Positions 35,301 through 43,549 are shown, counted from the stretch's first letter. The stretch is DNA of 64,000 nt from Saccharopolyspora kobensis (GCF_900108315.1 NZ_FNVB01000009.1:310001-374000); one strand, 5' to 3'. Notes: generated by a model from the letters alone, not told the origin. Translations and numbers: made by a program.

Positions 35301-35780
35301 CGCGGCCTCGGACGCGGCCGGAACCGTCGACGACTTGGCGTTCGGGTCGTCGCCGACCAGCGCGACCGCGCCACCGCGCGGGTCGGCGCCCGCGAGGTTG
35401 GCGTGCCGCAGGGCGTCGCTGGCCCGGTCAAGGCCGGGGGCTTTGCCGTACCAGACGCCGAGCACGCCGTCCGGGCGCTGCGTGCTGAGGCGTCCGGTGA
35501 GCTGGCTGCCCAGCACGGAGGTGGCGCCCAGCTCCTCGTTCACGCCGGGCCGGTGCACCACGTCGTGCTCGCCGAGCAGCTTCGCGCGGCGGGCCAGCTC
35601 CAGGTCGAACCCGCCCAGCGGGGAGCCCTCGTAGCCGGAGACGAACGCCGCGGTGTTCGATCCGGCGCGCCGGTCCAGCCGGATCCGGTCGAACAGCACC
35701 CGCACCAGGGCCTGCACCCCCGTCACGTAGACCGTGCCCGCCTCCCGGAGGTAGCGGTCGTCCAGCGTGAACCCGGCCAT
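32355..35780 (-). CDS. Indolepyruvate ferredoxin oxidoreductase family protein (fused)
   Basis: A 1141-residue fusion of IorA- and IorB-type parts, which oxidatively decarboxylate aryl- or branched 2-oxoacids to acyl-CoA. Order: N-terminal pyruvate-ferredoxin-like domain (GSNTAAFVSGYEGSPLGG), ThDP-binding part (FCSGCPHNSSTKVPDG; GIGCHTMALFMDPDQVGD), a [4Fe-4S] ferredoxin-like cysteine set (VCEGCGDCGAKSNC, then CNVDYSCLAGDC), the gamma domain (GIGGTGVVTVTQILA) and a C-terminal ~200-residue extension. ATG 35780 has AAGGAG upstream. A divergent Lrp-type regulator probably controls it. It probably serves catabolism of aromatic or branched amino acids. Confidence 0.92.
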   Translation of the reverse strand: MAGFTLDDRYLREAGTVYVTGVQALVRVLFDRIRLDRRAGSNTAAFVSGYEGSPLGGFDLELARRAKLLGEHDVVHRPGVNEELGATSVLGSQLTGRLSTQRPDGVLGVWYGKAPGLDRASDALRHANLAGADPRGGAVALVGDDPNAKSSTVPAASEAALADLHIPTFFPADSQDVLDFGRHAVELSRASGLWSALKVVANVADSAGTATVTPDWTPPEMRAEAYSHRPSARLLGAELAGLESSLYNIRIPLALEYLRGSDVNRITRSAAGDRIGIVAAGKSYLDLRQALRTLGLDEQALAQLGIRLLKLGAIHPLEPGIIREFAAGLTEIVVVEEKRSFLEQAIKEILYGRPDAPQVHGKKTPDGRTLFTELGELDPDRIARGLADRLTAHGEVPQVDAWRKRRRRERISVPLLARTPYFCSGCPHNSSTKVPDGTVVGAGIGCHTMALFMDPDQVGDVVGITQMGGEGTQWIGMAPFVSTEHFVQNIGDGTFTHSGSLAVRAAVAAGVNITYKLLHNSAVAMTGGQDAVGALPVGKIAELLLLEGVSKVIVTSDAPKRLRGLMPRGVTVRHRDELLAAQAELAEVPGVTVLIHDQECAAEKRRKRRRGKQPTPAEKVLINERVCEGCGDCGAKSNCLSVQPVSTEFGRKTQIHQSSCNVDYSCLAGDCPSFLTVVPSGRKQHREISELAASELPEPERGEDDFTVRITGIGGTGVVTVTQILATAAVIDGRQVRTLDQIGLAQKGGAVVSDLKITSAPVEQAPKLAAGECDLYLGCDLLVAADPVHLAAAAAERTTAVVSTTEVPTGRMVVDTEVSFPAQSGIRSALDDATARAFYLDARGLAEELFDDDQFANILQLGAAYQCGALQLSAESIEQAIELNGTAVAANIQAFRRGRQAIADPDALRAEITPAPVEPPAPSAAARRVRALVKADEGSELARLLDIRIPDLVDYQDEAYARGYAEFVERVRRASSAEVAEAVARNLYKLMAYKDEYEVARLSLDERLQADIEAQFGPGSRYAFRLHPPVLRALGMNRKISLGPWFRQVFRLLRAMRKVRGTRLDLFGYAKVRRVERELVEQYRAVIERAVAADHPALLELAELPDVIRGYEEIKLANVETYRAKQSELLKSPAPERVVAV

Positions 35781-35935
35781 GTCGAACTCCTTCTCCCGGC
35801 AGGCATCGTGATCGCCGACACTCCAACTCATATCGGTGTGGCGCACAACACCGCGACCCGAAACGGTGACGCGCACGCAAACTTCGGTCGATGAGGCCCT
35901 TCCGCACCGCTGAATTTTGCGTACCATCGCTGCGC

Positions 35936-36385
35936 ATGGCCGATCAGACGCTCGATGCGACGGACCACGAGATCCTGGCGCTGCTGCGCGAGGACGCACG
36001 CCGCACGCTCTCGGACATCGCCACCCGCGTGACGCTGTCCACAGCCGCGGTGAAGCGGCGCATCGACCGGTTGCAGGAGCTGGGCGTGATCCTGGGCTAC
36101 ACCGTCCAGCTCGACCACGCCAAGCTCGGCTGGCCGGTGGAGGCCTTCATCGAGCTGCGCTTCCTGGGCACCAGCAACGTGGACGAGATCGTCCAGACCA
36201 CCACCCGGATGCCGGAGGCGCAGGCGGTCTTCACCATCGCGGGAGATCCGGACGCGCTGGTCTGGATGCGGGTGCGGGACATGGCGCACCTGCAGCGCAC
36301 CATCGACGAGATCCGCCGCAGCCACCGCGTGACGAGCACGAAGACGCTGATCGCCCTGGACTCCTGGCAGCGCGGCGTCAAGTGA
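35936..36385 (+). CDS. Lrp/AsnC-family regulator
   Basis: A 149-residue regulator. N-terminal winged helix (LDATDHEILALLREDARRTLSDIA then LSTAAVKRRIDRLQELGVILG), C-terminal RAM ligand-binding domain (VEAFIELRF, VFTIAGDPDALVWMRV). Such proteins sense amino acids and often control the gene facing them; here that is the indolepyruvate oxidoreductase, 155 bases away. ATG 35936 is used; an in-frame ATG at 35891 would add 15 residues with no family match. Confidence 0.92.
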   Translation: MADQTLDATDHEILALLREDARRTLSDIATRVTLSTAAVKRRIDRLQELGVILGYTVQLDHAKLGWPVEAFIELRFLGTSNVDEIVQTTTRMPEAQAVFTIAGDPDALVWMRVRDMAHLQRTIDEIRRSHRVTSTKTLIALDSWQRGVK

Positions 36386-36433
36386 GCCGGAAATACCCCG
36401 TTCTTCCGGAGGACAAACCGGTCTGGACCGGAC

Positions 36434-36775
36434 ATGCTGGACCGCATGCTCGGTGATCTGGAGTTGGCCGCGGTCCCGGCGCTGCTGCCCGCCGGGCCGC
36501 CCGGGATCGAGATCAGGTTGGACGGGCTCGTCGTGGGCGAGCTGGAGCTGCGGGTCTGCCACGCCTGCCAGGTCGTGGTGCTCGAGCACGTCCGCATCGA
36601 CCGGCGTTGCCGCCGCCGAGGGCTGGCCACCCTCGCCGTCGGCATGCTGCGCGATTCCTGGCCGGACTACCGGTGGAGCGCGGGGCCGTTCGAGCCGACG
36701 ACCGAGGCGCTCGGCTTCTGGCACTCCCTCGGGGGCCTGCACGCCGAGCCCGAGGAGTGCGAGCACCTGCGTTGA
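36434..36775 (+). CDS. Small GNAT-like acetyltransferase
   Basis: A 113-residue protein reduced to the core of the GNAT fold. Beta strands VGELELRVCHACQVVVLEHV lead to acetyl-CoA motif A as RRCRRRGLATLAVGML, then FEPTTEALGFWHSLGG resembles motif B. At 113 residues it is shorter than the usual 140-170 and lacks the first helices, so it may have a narrow or protein substrate. Downstream of Lrp by 48 bases and upstream of nat by 33 on the same strand. Confidence 0.75.
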   Translation: MLDRMLGDLELAAVPALLPAGPPGIEIRLDGLVVGELELRVCHACQVVVLEHVRIDRRCRRRGLATLAVGMLRDSWPDYRWSAGPFEPTTEALGFWHSLGGLHAEPEECEHLR

Positions 36776-36808
36776 CTTCCAGCGCGCTCGAATTGCCAGC
36801 CTGAGCGC

Positions 36809-37648
36809 ATGGGAAAGCACGCGAAAGACGAGTGGCGGACGGAGAAGGCCGATCTCGAGGGCTACCTGGCGCGGATCGGGCACCCGGCGGTTCCCGGCCC
36901 CTCGGTGGCGGCGCTGCGCTCGCTGCACGAGGCGCACGTCCAGGCCATCCCGTTCGAGAACGTCGACGTGGTCCTGGGGCAGCACCCCGGGATCGAACTG
37001 GGCACCATCTACGACAAGCTCGTCCGCAGCCGGCGCGGCGGGTACTGCTTCGAGCACGCGCTGCTGTTCGCGGCGGTGCTGGAGAACCTGGGCTTCGACG
37101 TCGAGCGGCGGATGGCGCGGGTCGATCCCGACGGCTCCGGCTACCGGACGCACATGGTGCTTCGGGTCCGGGTCGAGGGCGCGGACCACCTGGCCGATGT
37201 GGGCTTCGGCGCCGGAATGCTCTCGCCGATGCCGTTCGAGGACGGCGCGGTGGTGGACCAGGCGGGCTGGCGGCACCGGCTGGTCCGCAACGGTCCACTG
37301 TGGAACCTGGAGAAGGCGGGCGCGGACGGGTGGGAGGTGCTGCACGCCTCCGACGAGCTGCCGCAGCGGTTCACCGACTACGAGGTGGCGCACCACTACG
37401 TCGCCACCCACCCGAACTCGCCGTTCGTCGCCAAACCCGTGGTGTTCCGGCTGGAACCGGGGGTGAGCCGGGGTTTGGTCGGGAACAAGCTGACCGTGGA
37501 GCGGGCCTCGGGCGAGCGCGAGGTGGCCGAGGTGGCGCCGGGCCAGCTGCGGGAGGTGTTGCGCGGCTTGGGCGTCGAGCTGTCGGAACAGGAGTTCGCG
37601 GCGCTGCGGAAGTCCTTCGAAGTCTCGGCCGATTCGTCCTTGACTTAA
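36809..37648 (+). CDS. nat: Arylamine N-acetyltransferase
   Basis: A 279-residue NAT using acetyl-CoA (or propionyl-CoA) to acylate arylamines and hydrazines. The catalytic triad is visible: Cys80 in RRGGYCFEHALLF, His115 in YRTHMVLRV and Asp130 in HLADVGFGAG. The N-terminal IPFENVDVVLGQ is also typical. The C-terminal tail ASGEREVAEVAPGQLREVL is complete. ATG 36809 lacks a strong ribosome site. In actinomycetes nat is often linked with steroid or antibiotic pathways, but no such genes lie here. Confidence 0.93.
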   Translation: MGKHAKDEWRTEKADLEGYLARIGHPAVPGPSVAALRSLHEAHVQAIPFENVDVVLGQHPGIELGTIYDKLVRSRRGGYCFEHALLFAAVLENLGFDVERRMARVDPDGSGYRTHMVLRVRVEGADHLADVGFGAGMLSPMPFEDGAVVDQAGWRHRLVRNGPLWNLEKAGADGWEVLHASDELPQRFTDYEVAHHYVATHPNSPFVAKPVVFRLEPGVSRGLVGNKLTVERASGEREVAEVAPGQLREVLRGLGVELSEQEFAALRKSFEVSADSSLT

Positions 37649-37702
37649 AGTAATGTGGAGATTCCATGATGGTCTGGAAGCCGATCACCATGGGAGGAAG
37701 AC

Positions 37703-38272
37703 ATGACCGAGAACCGACTGCGCCTGGGCATCATCGTCGGCAGCACCAGGGAAGGGCGGTTCGCCCGGACCGTGGCCGACTGGTTCGCCGCGCAGGCCCG
37801 GCAGCACCCGGAGCTGGACATCGACCTCATCGACCTGGCGGAGGTCGATCTGCCCGCGGTGATGCCCGCGTCGGAAACCCAGCAGCTGCGCGACTACACG
37901 GCCCGGCTGGACGCCGCCGACGGCTTCGTGGTGATCACCCCGGAGTACAACCACGGCTACCCGGCGCCGCTGAAGGCGGCCATCGACCTGGCGCACGCGG
38001 AGTGGCAGACCAAGCCCGTCGGATTCGTCGGCTACGGCGGCATTTCCGGCGGATTGCGGGCGGTGGAGCAGCTGCGGCAGGTCTTCGCCGAGCTGCACGC
38101 GGTGACCGTCCGCGACACGGTCAGCTTCCACTACGCCCACGAGCGCTTCGACGCGTCCGGAAACCCGCACGACACCACCGGTCCGGCCGCGGCGGCGAAG
38201 GTGATGCTGGACCAGCTCGTGTGGTGGGCGCGGGCGACCGCGGAGGCGCGCGACCGGCGTCCGTACAGCTGA
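37703..38272 (+). CDS. NADPH-dependent FMN reductase
   Basis: A 189-residue flavodoxin-fold oxidoreductase (PF03358). The FMN phosphate loop is IIVGSTREGRFARTVADW; the flavin-ring contact is FVVITPEYNHGYPAPLKAAID and GFVGYGGISGGLRAVEQL follows. It reduces FMN, quinones or azo compounds with NADPH. ATG 37703 has GGGAGGA upstream. Alone, after nat on the same strand. Confidence 0.92.
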   Translation: MTENRLRLGIIVGSTREGRFARTVADWFAAQARQHPELDIDLIDLAEVDLPAVMPASETQQLRDYTARLDAADGFVVITPEYNHGYPAPLKAAIDLAHAEWQTKPVGFVGYGGISGGLRAVEQLRQVFAELHAVTVRDTVSFHYAHERFDASGNPHDTTGPAAAAKVMLDQLVWWARATAEARDRRPYS

Positions 38273-38401
38273 ACCGGGCGAGTGCTCCGGGCTGCCGCTC
38301 GCGGAGCTCTTGCCGGGTAAAGACGCCAGTCGGCCCCTTGTCGCTGCCGTTGCAGCGGGTGAAGCTACCCGGCAGCGGACCGCTCCGCAGGGGGAGGCGC
38401 G

Positions 38402-39361
38402 ATGTGGTGGTTGCGCGTGTTCGGCACGTTGGTCGCCGTCGGGGCCGTGATGCTCGGCGGGCTGGCCCTGCAACCGGCCGGCACGCGAACGGTGCCGATA
38501 GCGGGACCGCCGCCGCCACCACCGCCCGAACCGCCACCCGCGCCGCCGCCCGCCGGACCGCCGGTGCTCGCGGTGAAGGTGGACAACGCGCCACCGGCCC
38601 GCCCGCCGACCGGCATCGGTGCGGCCGACATCGTGTACGTGGAGCCGGTGGAAGCCGGGATCAGCCGGTTGATCGCGGTCTTCGGCACCCGGCGGCCACC
38701 GGTCGTCGGGCCGGTGCGCAGCGCGCGGCAGACCGATCTCCGGCTGCTGCCGCAGTTCGGCCGCCCCGCGCTGGCGTTCTCCGGCGCGGCACCGGAACTC
38801 CTGCCGGAGATCGGCCGGACGCCGGTGGTCAGCGCGCCGCCGGAAGCGGTGCCCGGCGCGTTCTACCGCGGCCCGGGCCAGAAGCCGCACAACCTCTACG
38901 TGCGTCCGGCCCGGTTGCCCGCGGGCGGAGGGTGGTCGCCGAACGCCGCGCTGACGTTCGGGCCGGTGCCCGGCGGCGGTGTCCCGGCCAGCGCCGAGGA
39001 AGTCGCCTACCGGTCGGCGCGGGTGGGTTTCACCTGGTCCCCGGCGCAGCAGCGGTGGCTGGTGTCGATGGACGGGCGGCCTTACGCGGCCACCGACAGC
39101 GGACGCCTCGCGGCGAGCACCGTTGTGCTGCAGGAGGTTCCGGTGTCGGACTCGCCGTTCCAGGACGTGGTGGGCAACGCCTCGCCGTTCGCGGAGACCG
39201 TCGGCACCGGACGTGCCGTGGTGCTCCGCGACGGCGCGGCGTTCGAAGGCCGCTGGCACCGCCCGGCCCCGGAACTCGGCACCACCTACGCGACTCCGGC
39301 CGGGGAACCGATCCCCTTCGCCCCCGGCCAGATCTGGATCGTCCTCGTCCCGGCGCCGTGA
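38402..39361 (+). CDS. DUF3048 family membrane-anchored/secreted protein
   Basis: A 319-residue protein with an N-terminal hydrophobic segment (residues 5-25) followed by a proline-rich linker of about 30 residues, then the two parts of DUF3048: LAVKVDNAPPARPPTGIGAADIVYVEPVE..., VGPVRSARQTDLRLL and the C-terminal SDSPFQDVVGNASPF ... FAPGQIWIVLVP. Homologues (Bacillus YerB) are envelope lipoproteins of unknown role; there is no lipobox here. The proline-rich spacer would carry the domain through the cell wall. Confidence 0.88.
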   Translation: MWWLRVFGTLVAVGAVMLGGLALQPAGTRTVPIAGPPPPPPPEPPPAPPPAGPPVLAVKVDNAPPARPPTGIGAADIVYVEPVEAGISRLIAVFGTRRPPVVGPVRSARQTDLRLLPQFGRPALAFSGAAPELLPEIGRTPVVSAPPEAVPGAFYRGPGQKPHNLYVRPARLPAGGGWSPNAALTFGPVPGGGVPASAEEVAYRSARVGFTWSPAQQRWLVSMDGRPYAATDSGRLAASTVVLQEVPVSDSPFQDVVGNASPFAETVGTGRAVVLRDGAAFEGRWHRPAPELGTTYATPAGEPIPFAPGQIWIVLVPAP

Positions 39362-39407
39362 TGGTCGATTTCACGCGAAATCGGCGCAGTGCCGGGTGCG
39401 GGCGTGG

Positions 39408-40322
39408 TCAGCGCAGGTCGATCAGGGCTTGGACGGGGAGGTGGTCGGACGGGAAGTGGCCGTCGCGGCGGAAGTCGTTGATCGCCGCGGCTCGCACCGC
39501 CACCCGGTCGTTGTGCAGGATCCAGTCGATGCGCTCCTTGCCCTCGACCGGTTCCTTGTAGCCGCCGAAGGTGCCCCACGCCGGGGTGAGACGCCGCTGC
39601 GCGGTCGTCCAGGTGTCGGCCAGACCGCCCGAGGTGAGGATCCGGTAGGACTCCGAGTCACCGGCCGGGGTGTTGAAGTCACCGGTGAGCACCACCGGCA
39701 GGTCGGCGTCCAACCCGGCGATCCGCTCGCGCACCAGCTGCGCGCTGCGCTGGCGGGACGGCTCCGACCGGTGGTCGAAGTGCGTGTTGACGTGGACGAA
39801 CTCGCGGCCGCTGCGGCGGTCGTGGAAGCGCACCGCGGTGACCATCCGGATCACGTTGTTGCCCCAGGACTTGGAGCCGATCACCGACGGCGTGTCGGAG
39901 AGCCAGAAGTGGTCGTAGTCCAGCGGTTCCAGGCGGCGGGTGTCGTAGTAGATCGACATGAACTCGCCGCGGCCGCCGCCTTCGCGGCCCAGACCGATCC
40001 AGTCGTAGAACGGCGGGATGTCCTGCAGCACCTGCTTGACCTGGGTGTACAGGGCTTCCTGCACGCCCAGCACGGTGGGCTGCTCGGTGCCGAGCAGCTC
40101 GGCGAGGATCGGGCGGCGGGTGCGCCACGAGTCCGGGTCCGGCGGCGCGGCCTTGGTGTCGGTGCGGATGTTGAAGCTCATCACGTGCAGCTGCGGGCCC
40201 TTCGCCGGGCCGATCAGCGCCACGCCTGCCGGTGCGGCCACCGCCTGCCCGGTGCCGAGCGCGCCCGCGACCGCTGCGGCGCCGGCCAGGCCGAACACGC
40301 CTCGTCGGGATAGTCCAGACAC
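39408..40322 (-). CDS. Secreted endonuclease/exonuclease/phosphatase-family protein
   Basis: A 304-residue protein with a twin-arginine-like signal (LSRRGVFGLAGAAAVAGAL) and an EEP catalytic fold: HVMSFNIRTD, LGVQEALYTQVKQV (metal Glu), VHVNTHFDHRS, VLTGDFNTPAG and ERIDWILHND with FPSDHLPVQAL at the end. Such secreted enzymes hydrolyse phosphodiesters (nucleic acid, sphingomyelin or inositol phosphates); which is unknown. GTG 40322 has GGAGGCATC upstream. Convergent with the DUF3048 gene. Confidence 0.9.
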   Translation of the reverse strand: MSGLSRRGVFGLAGAAAVAGALGTGQAVAAPAGVALIGPAKGPQLHVMSFNIRTDTKAAPPDPDSWRTRRPILAELLGTEQPTVLGVQEALYTQVKQVLQDIPPFYDWIGLGREGGGRGEFMSIYYDTRRLEPLDYDHFWLSDTPSVIGSKSWGNNVIRMVTAVRFHDRRSGREFVHVNTHFDHRSEPSRQRSAQLVRERIAGLDADLPVVLTGDFNTPAGDSESYRILTSGGLADTWTTAQRRLTPAWGTFGGYKEPVEGKERIDWILHNDRVAVRAAAINDFRRDGHFPSDHLPVQALIDLR

Positions 40323-40463
40323 GATGCCTCCTTCTTCTGCGTCTGGAGATCTTCACCCGGGCCCGGCCCCGCGGTCGTCGACCGATGAGCGAACATTGCC
40401 GGAACTTCCCGGCGAATCCGGATTTTCCCACCGGCTGTCGGTGAGCGCGGCTAGGCTCGAAGC

Positions 40464-41306
40464 ATGAACGATCGTCGTCTTCTGCTGGTGCACGCCCATC
40501 CCGATGACGAGGCCACCGCGACCGGGGCCACGATGGCCCGCTACAGCGCGGAAGGTGCCTCCGTCGCACTGGTGACCTGCACCAGCGGCGAGCTCGGCGA
40601 GGTCGTCAGCGACGATCTCGCGCACCTGCGCGGCGACCAGGACGCGCTGGGCGAGCACCGGCGCGGCGAGATCCGCGCGGCGCTGGCCGAGCTCGGCGAG
40701 ATCCGGCACCACTGGCTGGGCGGCCCGGGCCGCTTCCGGGACAGTGGCATGGCGGGCGAGGACGGCAATTCCGCACCCGGCGCATTCGCCGCGGCGGATC
40801 CGGCCGAGGTCACCAGGGCCATGGTGGAGATCCTGCGCGCGGAGCGGCCGCACGTCGTGGTGACCTACGACGAGAACGGCGGCTACGGGCACCCGGACCA
40901 CATCGCCGCGCACCGCGCCGTGATGACCTCCCTCGACCCGGCCGCCGACCCGGACTACGCGCCGGAGCTCGGCGAGGCGTGGCAGGTGCCGAAGGTGTAC
41001 TGGACGACGCTGCCGCGCTCGATCCTCAAGCAGGTCGAGGAAGCCGGGGTGGAGGGCTTCGAGCCGTTCACGGTGCCGGACGAGGAGCTGACCGCGATGG
41101 TCGACGGCCGGGCCTTCCACGCCGCCAAGATCGCCGCACTGCGCGCGTACCCCAGCCAGGTCAACCTCGACGACGGGGAGTTCTTCGCCAAGCTGGTCCT
41201 GCGCCCGGAATTCGCCCTGGAGCACTACCTGCTGGTCCGCGGCGACCGAGGACCTGGATCCGGCCCGAACAACTGGGAATCGGACCTCTTCGCCGGTCTC
41301 GCCTGA
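40464..41306 (+). CDS. mshB: GlcNAc-Ins deacetylase of mycothiol synthesis
   Basis: A 280-residue zinc deacetylase of the PIG-L/LmbE fold, second step in mycothiol biosynthesis. Metal ligands are in VHAHPDDEATATGA (His12, Asp15) and GYGHPDHIAAH. The segment LGGPGRFRDSGMAG distinguishes MshB from the related amidase Mca. It acts on 1-O-(GlcNAc)-1D-myo-inositol in the cytoplasm. It is followed by an inverted repeat. Its presence shows that the organism makes mycothiol, consistent with the MDMPI-fold gene a kilobase away. Confidence 0.93.
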   Translation: MNDRRLLLVHAHPDDEATATGATMARYSAEGASVALVTCTSGELGEVVSDDLAHLRGDQDALGEHRRGEIRAALAELGEIRHHWLGGPGRFRDSGMAGEDGNSAPGAFAAADPAEVTRAMVEILRAERPHVVVTYDENGGYGHPDHIAAHRAVMTSLDPAADPDYAPELGEAWQVPKVYWTTLPRSILKQVEEAGVEGFEPFTVPDEELTAMVDGRAFHAAKIAALRAYPSQVNLDDGEFFAKLVLRPEFALEHYLLVRGDRGPGSGPNNWESDLFAGLA

Positions 41307-41311
41307 GCCGT

Positions 41312-41343
41312 CGTGAGCGGCGGTGCCGACATCGTCGCTCACG
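41312..41343 (+). terminator. Hairpin after mshB
   Basis: CGTGAGCG (41312-41319) and CGCTCACG (41336-41343) pair around a 16-nt loop six bases past the mshB stop. The same GTGAGCG stem is used in the terminators at 19878 and 48115. Confidence 0.65.
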
Positions 41344-41413
41344 GGGCGGCCGCTCGGGCGAATCGCCAGCATCACCACCCCGCGCGGGCGCGGCGATCCC
41401 TAGACTGCGCGGA

Positions 41414-41971
41414 ATGCCGCGTCTCATCCACCTCAACGGACCGCCCGGCATCGGGAAGTCGACGCTCGCGCGGCGCTACGTCGACGACCACGTCGGTGTG
41501 CTCAACCTCGACATCGATCAGCTGCGAGGGCTGATCGGCGGCTGGCGGGACCGCTTCGCGGAGACCGGCGAGATCGTTCGCCCGATCGCCCTGAGCATGG
41601 CGGGCACCCACCTCGCCGCCGGGCGCGATGTCGTGATGCCGCAGTTCTTGGCCCGGTCGAGCGAGATCGAGCGCTTCGAGGCCGTGGCGCGCGAGAACGG
41701 CGCCGAGTTCCGCGAGATCGTCCTGATGGACAGCAAGGAGCGGTCCGTCGAGCGCTTCGCGCGGCGCGGCGAGGACGACGACCTGCCGTGGCACGGGCAG
41801 ATCAAGGAGATCGTCGCCGAGGAAGGCGGCGCGTCTTTCCTCGCCGAGATGCACGACCGCCTCACCGAGGTGATCCGGACGCGGCCGACCGCGACCGTCC
41901 TCGTCAGCGAGGCGGGCGCGGTTCAGCGCACCTACGAAGCCCTGGTCGAGGTCCTCGACGCTCAGTCCTGA
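41414..41971 (+). CDS. P-loop AAA/kinase-like protein
   Basis: A 185-residue nucleotide-binding protein. Walker A is LNGPPGIGKSTLARRY at the N-terminus and VLNLDIDQLRGLIGGW follows, as in zeta-toxin, gluconate- and chloramphenicol-kinase-like proteins. MPQFLARSSEIERFEAVAREN and MDSKERSVERFARRG fit the LID region. It probably phosphorylates a small molecule; none is indicated. ATG 41414 has no good ribosome site. Its 3' end overlaps the convergent MDMPI-fold gene by ten bases. Confidence 0.8.
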   Translation: MPRLIHLNGPPGIGKSTLARRYVDDHVGVLNLDIDQLRGLIGGWRDRFAETGEIVRPIALSMAGTHLAAGRDVVMPQFLARSSEIERFEAVARENGAEFREIVLMDSKERSVERFARRGEDDDLPWHGQIKEIVAEEGGASFLAEMHDRLTEVIRTRPTATVLVSEAGAVQRTYEALVEVLDAQS

Positions 41972-42663
41972 GCGCTCGACCGCTGGTCCGGGATCGGGTG
42001 GGGAGGCCACGGTCCCAGCTCGGGGAGCGGGCCGGTCGGCGTGCGCTGCGGGGTCCGGCCCGCCAGCCAGGCGGCGAGGTCGTGGGCCCGGCCGCTGATC
42101 TCGACCGGACCGTCCGCCCAGGTGCCCGTGCCGTCGGTCTGCCGGAGCGCGAAGCCCTCCGGGAGGCGGGGGAGCAGGAAGTCGATGGCGTGCGCGCAGA
42201 ACTCCGGCTGCCACTGCTGCGGGCCGACGCCGACGTCCAGGTCCACCAGGTGGATCCAGATCTCGCGCCACCGCATCCGCACGATCCCGGCCAGGTCGCC
42301 GTTGCGGAAACGCACCGGGCGGTCCCAGTCGGCGTCGGTCGCCTGCGACCAGACCGCCTCCAGCGCCGCGCTGTGCCGGTCGAGCCGGGCGCGGTGCTGC
42401 TCGGCGCTGTCCCCGGAGAGGCCCTCGATGATCGCGTCGCGCTCCGCCTGCCCGCCGTCGTAGGCGTCGACGAGCTCACCGCGCAGCGCGTGCGCCGAGA
42501 CCCGTGCGAACGCCCGCGCGTTGTCGGTCAGGTGCGCGAGCACGTGCCCGCGGCTCCAGCCGGGGAGCAGCGACGGCGCGGCGACCTGTTCATCGGTCAG
42601 GGCGGAGATGGCCTCGCGGAGGTACTGGTGCCCCTCGACGACGGCGTTCAGCGGAAGCCTCAC
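41962..42663 (-). CDS. Mycothiol-dependent maleylpyruvate isomerase-family protein
   Basis: A 233-residue DinB/MDMPI-fold protein. The metal-binding N-terminal bundle shows SLLPGWSRGHVLAHLTDNARAF (first His), and MRWREIWIHLVDLDVGVG carries the later HxxxD. The C-terminal part (FALRQTDGTGTWADGPVEISGRAHDLAAWLAGR) is the SCP2-like domain. These proteins use mycothiol for isomerisation or thiol transfer; the true substrate is unknown. ATG 42663 is likely. Near mshB. Confidence 0.85.
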   Translation of the reverse strand: MRLPLNAVVEGHQYLREAISALTDEQVAAPSLLPGWSRGHVLAHLTDNARAFARVSAHALRGELVDAYDGGQAERDAIIEGLSGDSAEQHRARLDRHSAALEAVWSQATDADWDRPVRFRNGDLAGIVRMRWREIWIHLVDLDVGVGPQQWQPEFCAHAIDFLLPRLPEGFALRQTDGTGTWADGPVEISGRAHDLAAWLAGRTPQRTPTGPLPELGPWPPHPIPDQRSSAQD

Positions 42664-42768
42664 GCACGGCGATGTTAGGGCCTGCTGGTGCTCGCGTTGC
42701 CGGGGTGGTGGTTCGGCCGAACCCGTGGGCCGCTCCGATGCGCGGCGGAGGGCCGTCCTCGCCGGGGA

Positions 42769-43467
42769 TCACTCCGGCGTGTAGCTGCGGTAAGCGGCGA
42801 CGAGCTGGGCCTCGGCGGCGTCGAAGTAGCCCTCCAGGCGGTCGGCGGCTTCCTGCACCCGCCCGCCGCTGATCAGGTCCGAGATCTCCCGGTGCGGCTT
42901 CAGGTACGGCTCGTGGAGCTCGCGCGGCCGGGACATGCGGTGGAACGCCAGCCGCAGTTCGGCCAGCAGCCGCCGCATCGTCTCGTTCACCCGCGGGCTC
43001 CCGGCCAGCGCTGCCAGCGCCTCGTGGAACCGCATGTTCGCGGTTCCCACGTCCCACCAGCGCTCCTCCGCGGCCGCGCGCTCACCGTCGGTGACGGCCT
43101 GGTCCACCGCCGCCACCAGCTCCGCCGGAGCCCCGCCGGCCCGGCGCACCGCGCTGATCTCCAGCAGCCGGCGGATCCGGTAGAGGTCGATGACGTCCTC
43201 GTCGCTGAGCACCCGCACGAACACCCCGCGGTGGAACTCGTGCACCAGCAGCCGCTCGTGCACCAGCAGCCGGAACGCCTCGCGCAGCGTGTTGCGCGAA
43301 ACCGCCAGCGCGCGGCCCGCGCTCTCCTCGGACAGCCGGGTGCCCGGCGCCAGCGCGCCGTCGATGACCCGCTGGCGCAGCAGGTCGGCGACCCGTTCGG
43401 CCGTGCTCGTGCGGTCGAGCAGCGACCGGTCGGCCGCCAGGAGGTCCGCCCACGGGTCCGCGGTCAA
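42769..43467 (-). CDS. GntR-family regulator with FCD domain
   Basis: A 232-residue regulator. N-terminal winged helix: VIDGALAPGTRLSEESAGRA and VSRNTLREAFRLLVHERLLV. C-terminal FCD ligand-binding bundle with metal-binding positions in YRIRRLLEISAVR, RFHEALAALAGSPR and HREISDLISGG. TTG 43467 is chosen because GGGAG lies five bases upstream. It is divergent from the 5-oxoproline operon, and a perfect 19-bp palindrome in between is its likely operator; the inducer may be an amino-acid-like carboxylate. Confidence 0.88.
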   Translation of the reverse strand: MTADPWADLLAADRSLLDRTSTAERVADLLRQRVIDGALAPGTRLSEESAGRALAVSRNTLREAFRLLVHERLLVHEFHRGVFVRVLSDEDVIDLYRIRRLLEISAVRRAGGAPAELVAAVDQAVTDGERAAAEERWWDVGTANMRFHEALAALAGSPRVNETMRRLLAELRLAFHRMSRPRELHEPYLKPHREISDLISGGRVQEAADRLEGYFDAAEAQLVAAYRSYTPE

Positions 43468-43530
43468 TCCAGCTCCCAACGATTGCAGTTGATCTCGAGT
43501 GTAACGAGAAAGTTCCACGCAGGGTATTGC

Positions 43531-43549
43531 AGAATTGTTCAACAATTCT
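43531..43549. promoter_or_regulatory. Perfect 19-bp palindrome, probable GntR operator
   Basis: AGAATTGTT-C-AACAATTCT, complete dyad symmetry around C43540. It lies between the divergent GntR gene (start 43467) and the NRAMP-like gene (start 43640), the right place to control both. The TTGT-ACAA core suits FCD-type GntR regulators. Confidence 0.75.

Noticed and set aside
32295-35894. Very long open frame on the plus strand opposite the indolepyruvate oxidoreductase gene
   Set aside because: Its product is arginine/alanine/leucine-rich with no domain, and it mirrors a minus-strand gene with clear Fe-S and ThDP motifs; long antisense frames are expected at this GC content.
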